DNA from: Diphasiastrum complanatum | Taxonomy: Eukaryota; Streptophyta; Lycopodiopsida; Lycopodiales; Lycopodiaceae | Direction: 5' to 3' | DNA length: 64,000 bases | Assembly: GCA_029204225.1 (NCBI GenBank) | Contig: CM055108.1 | Coordinates: 19,846,279-19,910,278, forward strand | Part shown: piece by piece, positions 60,620 through 64,000 of the stretch | How positions within the stretch are numbered: the first letter of the stretch is position 1 | Layout of the letters: each line of letters opens with the position of its first letter | The notes under the pieces: generated by a model | Told to the model about the DNA's origin: nothing | The model's database searches: none | What the model saw: the letters and a program-made list of their open reading frames with translations, nothing else | Position numbers and translations under genes: made by a program

Positions 60620-61530
60620 ACATTAAAACTCAATTTATGTGGCATGGTGACTCTCTTTAAAGTTTTCATATATCTTTGGTCTCACATTACTAAACTGATA
60701 ATATCTCATGATGTAGTATCATCATTCAGCTCTGGCTTCTTCTTTGTACGTCTCAGTTCACATCTAAACAGAACACTTTCTATCTCAAGGTTTGACACCA
60801 ACCGAATATCCATGAAGCAAGTTAGTTATCATACTCCAAATATGTCTTGTTAACGCTCTCTCCGTAACTCTTTATAAGTAGCTATACGCTAAAAATTGTG
60901 TCGTTTGGTGTTTCTATGATCTAAAGAGAAAGAATCCTCTCACTTTAAACAACTATGGCAGCCTCTCAAGAAGCTACGTCTACAATCATTCAGGTATGCT
61001 TTTTTAGTTTGAACAAACTCTTTGATGCTTCAGCAAGCACGATACGTTCAGTTCCGTACAACTTTACGATTTATCACTCTTCTACACAAGTTTGCTCTTT
61101 CTACATTTTTCGGAATAAAGAAACGACGTATGACCACATTTAGTCTCATGTACGAATCAGACTAAAGCACCCTGAAGTAAAACTTGGTCATAAAAAGTAA
61201 CAGTAAGGATTCCAATAACACGATTTTAGATAGCATGGATATGCGTAAGAGTTGTGGTTTCTACTAAAGGAATAGAATTGCGGAACTGCCCTAATACCTA
61301 GTATAAACATTGGCAGTCTCTTACTAAGTATTAATCACGTGTTTCCTACACAGTGTCCTTATACCTTGGATGTTATGTCATTCAGATATAACATTTATGG
61401 TACCACTTAACCCTACCCCTTTCAGCGTTACTTTAGACTCTTGGTGAGATACAACTGGAAAGCATGGATATGCTCAGAAGTATGGACAACAGTGCATGAC
61501 ATACCTCACTCTGTGAGGGTCACTTGGTTC
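60620..61530. other. Nothing recognised
   Basis: Mixed AT-rich sequence with small ORFs (for example 60955-61143) and no recognisable domain. Confidence 0.4.
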
Positions 61531-61546
61531 AGTATAGCATGGATTT

Positions 61547-61558
61547 GCTCTGATACCA
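61547..61558 (-). other. Primer-binding-site-like sequence (initiator Met tRNA)
   Basis: The minus strand reads TGGTATCAGAGC, a perfect 12-base match to the plant initiator-Met tRNA 3' complement used by many LTR retrotransposons. It would mark the inner end of a minus-strand LTR lying to the right, but no LTR pair was found. Confidence 0.35.
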
Positions 61559-61569
61559 GCACATGTGTC

Positions 61570-63040
<1,471 letters not shown>

Positions 63041-63047
63041 GAGTCGA

Positions 63048-63562
63048 TTATGTGAAGAATCTTACTCCTGACATAGTGATATGGGATTTCGATGTATATA
63101 CTCCTAGAATGAATTTAGGGTTGGCTGATAAGACAATGACACTCTGACTATCACATAATATATTTGTCAGAGTGTACTGGTTCAAGTTAATGTCTAACAA
63201 TAAATTTTTCAACCAAACTATATCTTTAATGGCTTGCAAAGCAACAACATACTCCGCTTTTGTTGAAGAGAGAGCGATGGAGGTTTGATCACAACTGTTC
63301 TAGGAGATAGCACCACCGTTGAAAAAGAATGTAAATCTAGATGTGGATTTATGAGTGCTTGCATCTCCTCCCCAACTCGCATATGTCTACCCATTGATCT
63401 AGTGGAGATTGTCGATGTGAACTTTTCCAAAGCATATGCACAGGTTGTTATAGTTCGAATGTATTTCATGAATCGAATCAGAGCCTTCCAATAGATCATG
63501 CCAGGATAGACCATTACATATATGAGAGATCCTAGTATCGATTGACAAGGATATTCTCTCAT
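63048..63562 (-). pseudogene. Copia (Ty1) RT-end/RNase H remnant
   Basis: The minus strand shows QSILGSLIYVMVYPG (RT end) and RFMKYIRTITTCAYAL, then in other frames an RNase H segment and AEYVVALQAIKDIVWLKNLL with CDSQSVIVLSANPKF. This is the standard copia pol order. Frameshifts and stops show decay. Sequence to the window end may hold more of the element, but I could not read it with confidence. Confidence 0.85.
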
Positions 63563-64000
63563 TCACTCCTCCTCTAAAATCAAGCCCTTGTTGATTGCTT
63601 CAAACCATAGAGTGTCTTATGGAGTTTGCATACGTGATCCTTCTTACTATTGAAAATGTATTCCTCGGGCTATACCATGTAGATATATTTTTCAATAATT
63701 CTATTCCGATAGGCTATTACATTGAGTTCATGTACTTTGAGGTCAATTGTTGTAGCATACGATAGGAGTGTTCAAATCAACGAATGTTTAGAATTTACTT
63801 ATGCATTTGACAAGGTAAAACCAGTGTGCGGAATAAGATTGAAACCAGCTGATTACAAACATACAACTATTAGACAATCTAAGCATTCGATCATATTCAA
63901 GACAAGAAACTCTTCTGCATAAAACATCTACTTCATTATCAAACACACACACCACTTATGTGTTGGAGAGGATTCCCCTCAAAAATCCAACCATACTTGG

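Overview
The window looks like nuclear DNA from a flowering plant. It is AT-rich and intron-heavy. It carries plant gene families (telomere-repeat-binding Myb protein, h-type thioredoxin, double-stranded-RNA-binding protein) among decayed plant transposable elements (chromovirus, copia, CACTA, MULE-type MITEs) and very long GA/CT, TG and AT microsatellites. I cannot name the species. Very long introns and abundant (GA)n tracts fit many plants, including early-diverging angiosperms.

Three host genes can be reconstructed exon by exon, all on the minus strand. (1) A TRP/TRFL-type telomere-repeat-binding gene runs from a GC-rich, G-box-containing promoter near 19.4-19.8 kb down to its stop codon at 4534. 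Seven coding exons with matching splice phases encode an N-terminal TRP-like block, a ubiquitin-like domain and the C-terminal extended Myb domain. One intron is about 9.5 kb and holds a dead chromovirus, a copia-like LTR and a tandem duplication. (2) A compact three-exon thioredoxin gene (28113 to 26894) encodes 164 residues with a WCAPC active site. (3) A two-dsRBD DRB1/HYL1-like gene (52211 to 43196) has four coding exons, 277 residues and a 7.9-kb intron.

The region 28.8-35.7 kb is the most unusual. It holds a decayed multi-exon, transposase-like gene on the minus strand (about 35.2 to 32.75 kb) with preserved splice sites and D/D/E-like motifs, from a family I do not recognise. It faces, tail to tail, a second decayed gene on the plus strand (30.88 to 32.8 kb). 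Divergent from that gene is a histone-fold ORF resembling centromeric H3 (CENH3), followed by a long proline-rich extension. The shared intergenic interval is rich in ACGTG and GTACGG motifs. Whether these form one mobile element that captured a histone gene is open, and this is my main candidate for something undescribed.

The right third (53-64 kb) is transposon debris. A CACTA (TNP2) transposase pseudogene has a short copia RNase H fragment embedded in it. A periodic array of five palindromic 16-mers lies at 60.35-60.61 kb. There is a copia pol remnant, a methionine-tRNA primer-binding-like site and long (GA)n/(CT)n tracts. Two non-autonomous DNA transposons with perfect 9-bp target duplications are at 20.95 and 38.2 kb.

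All assignments come from reading translations and motifs by eye. No database search or transcript evidence was available.
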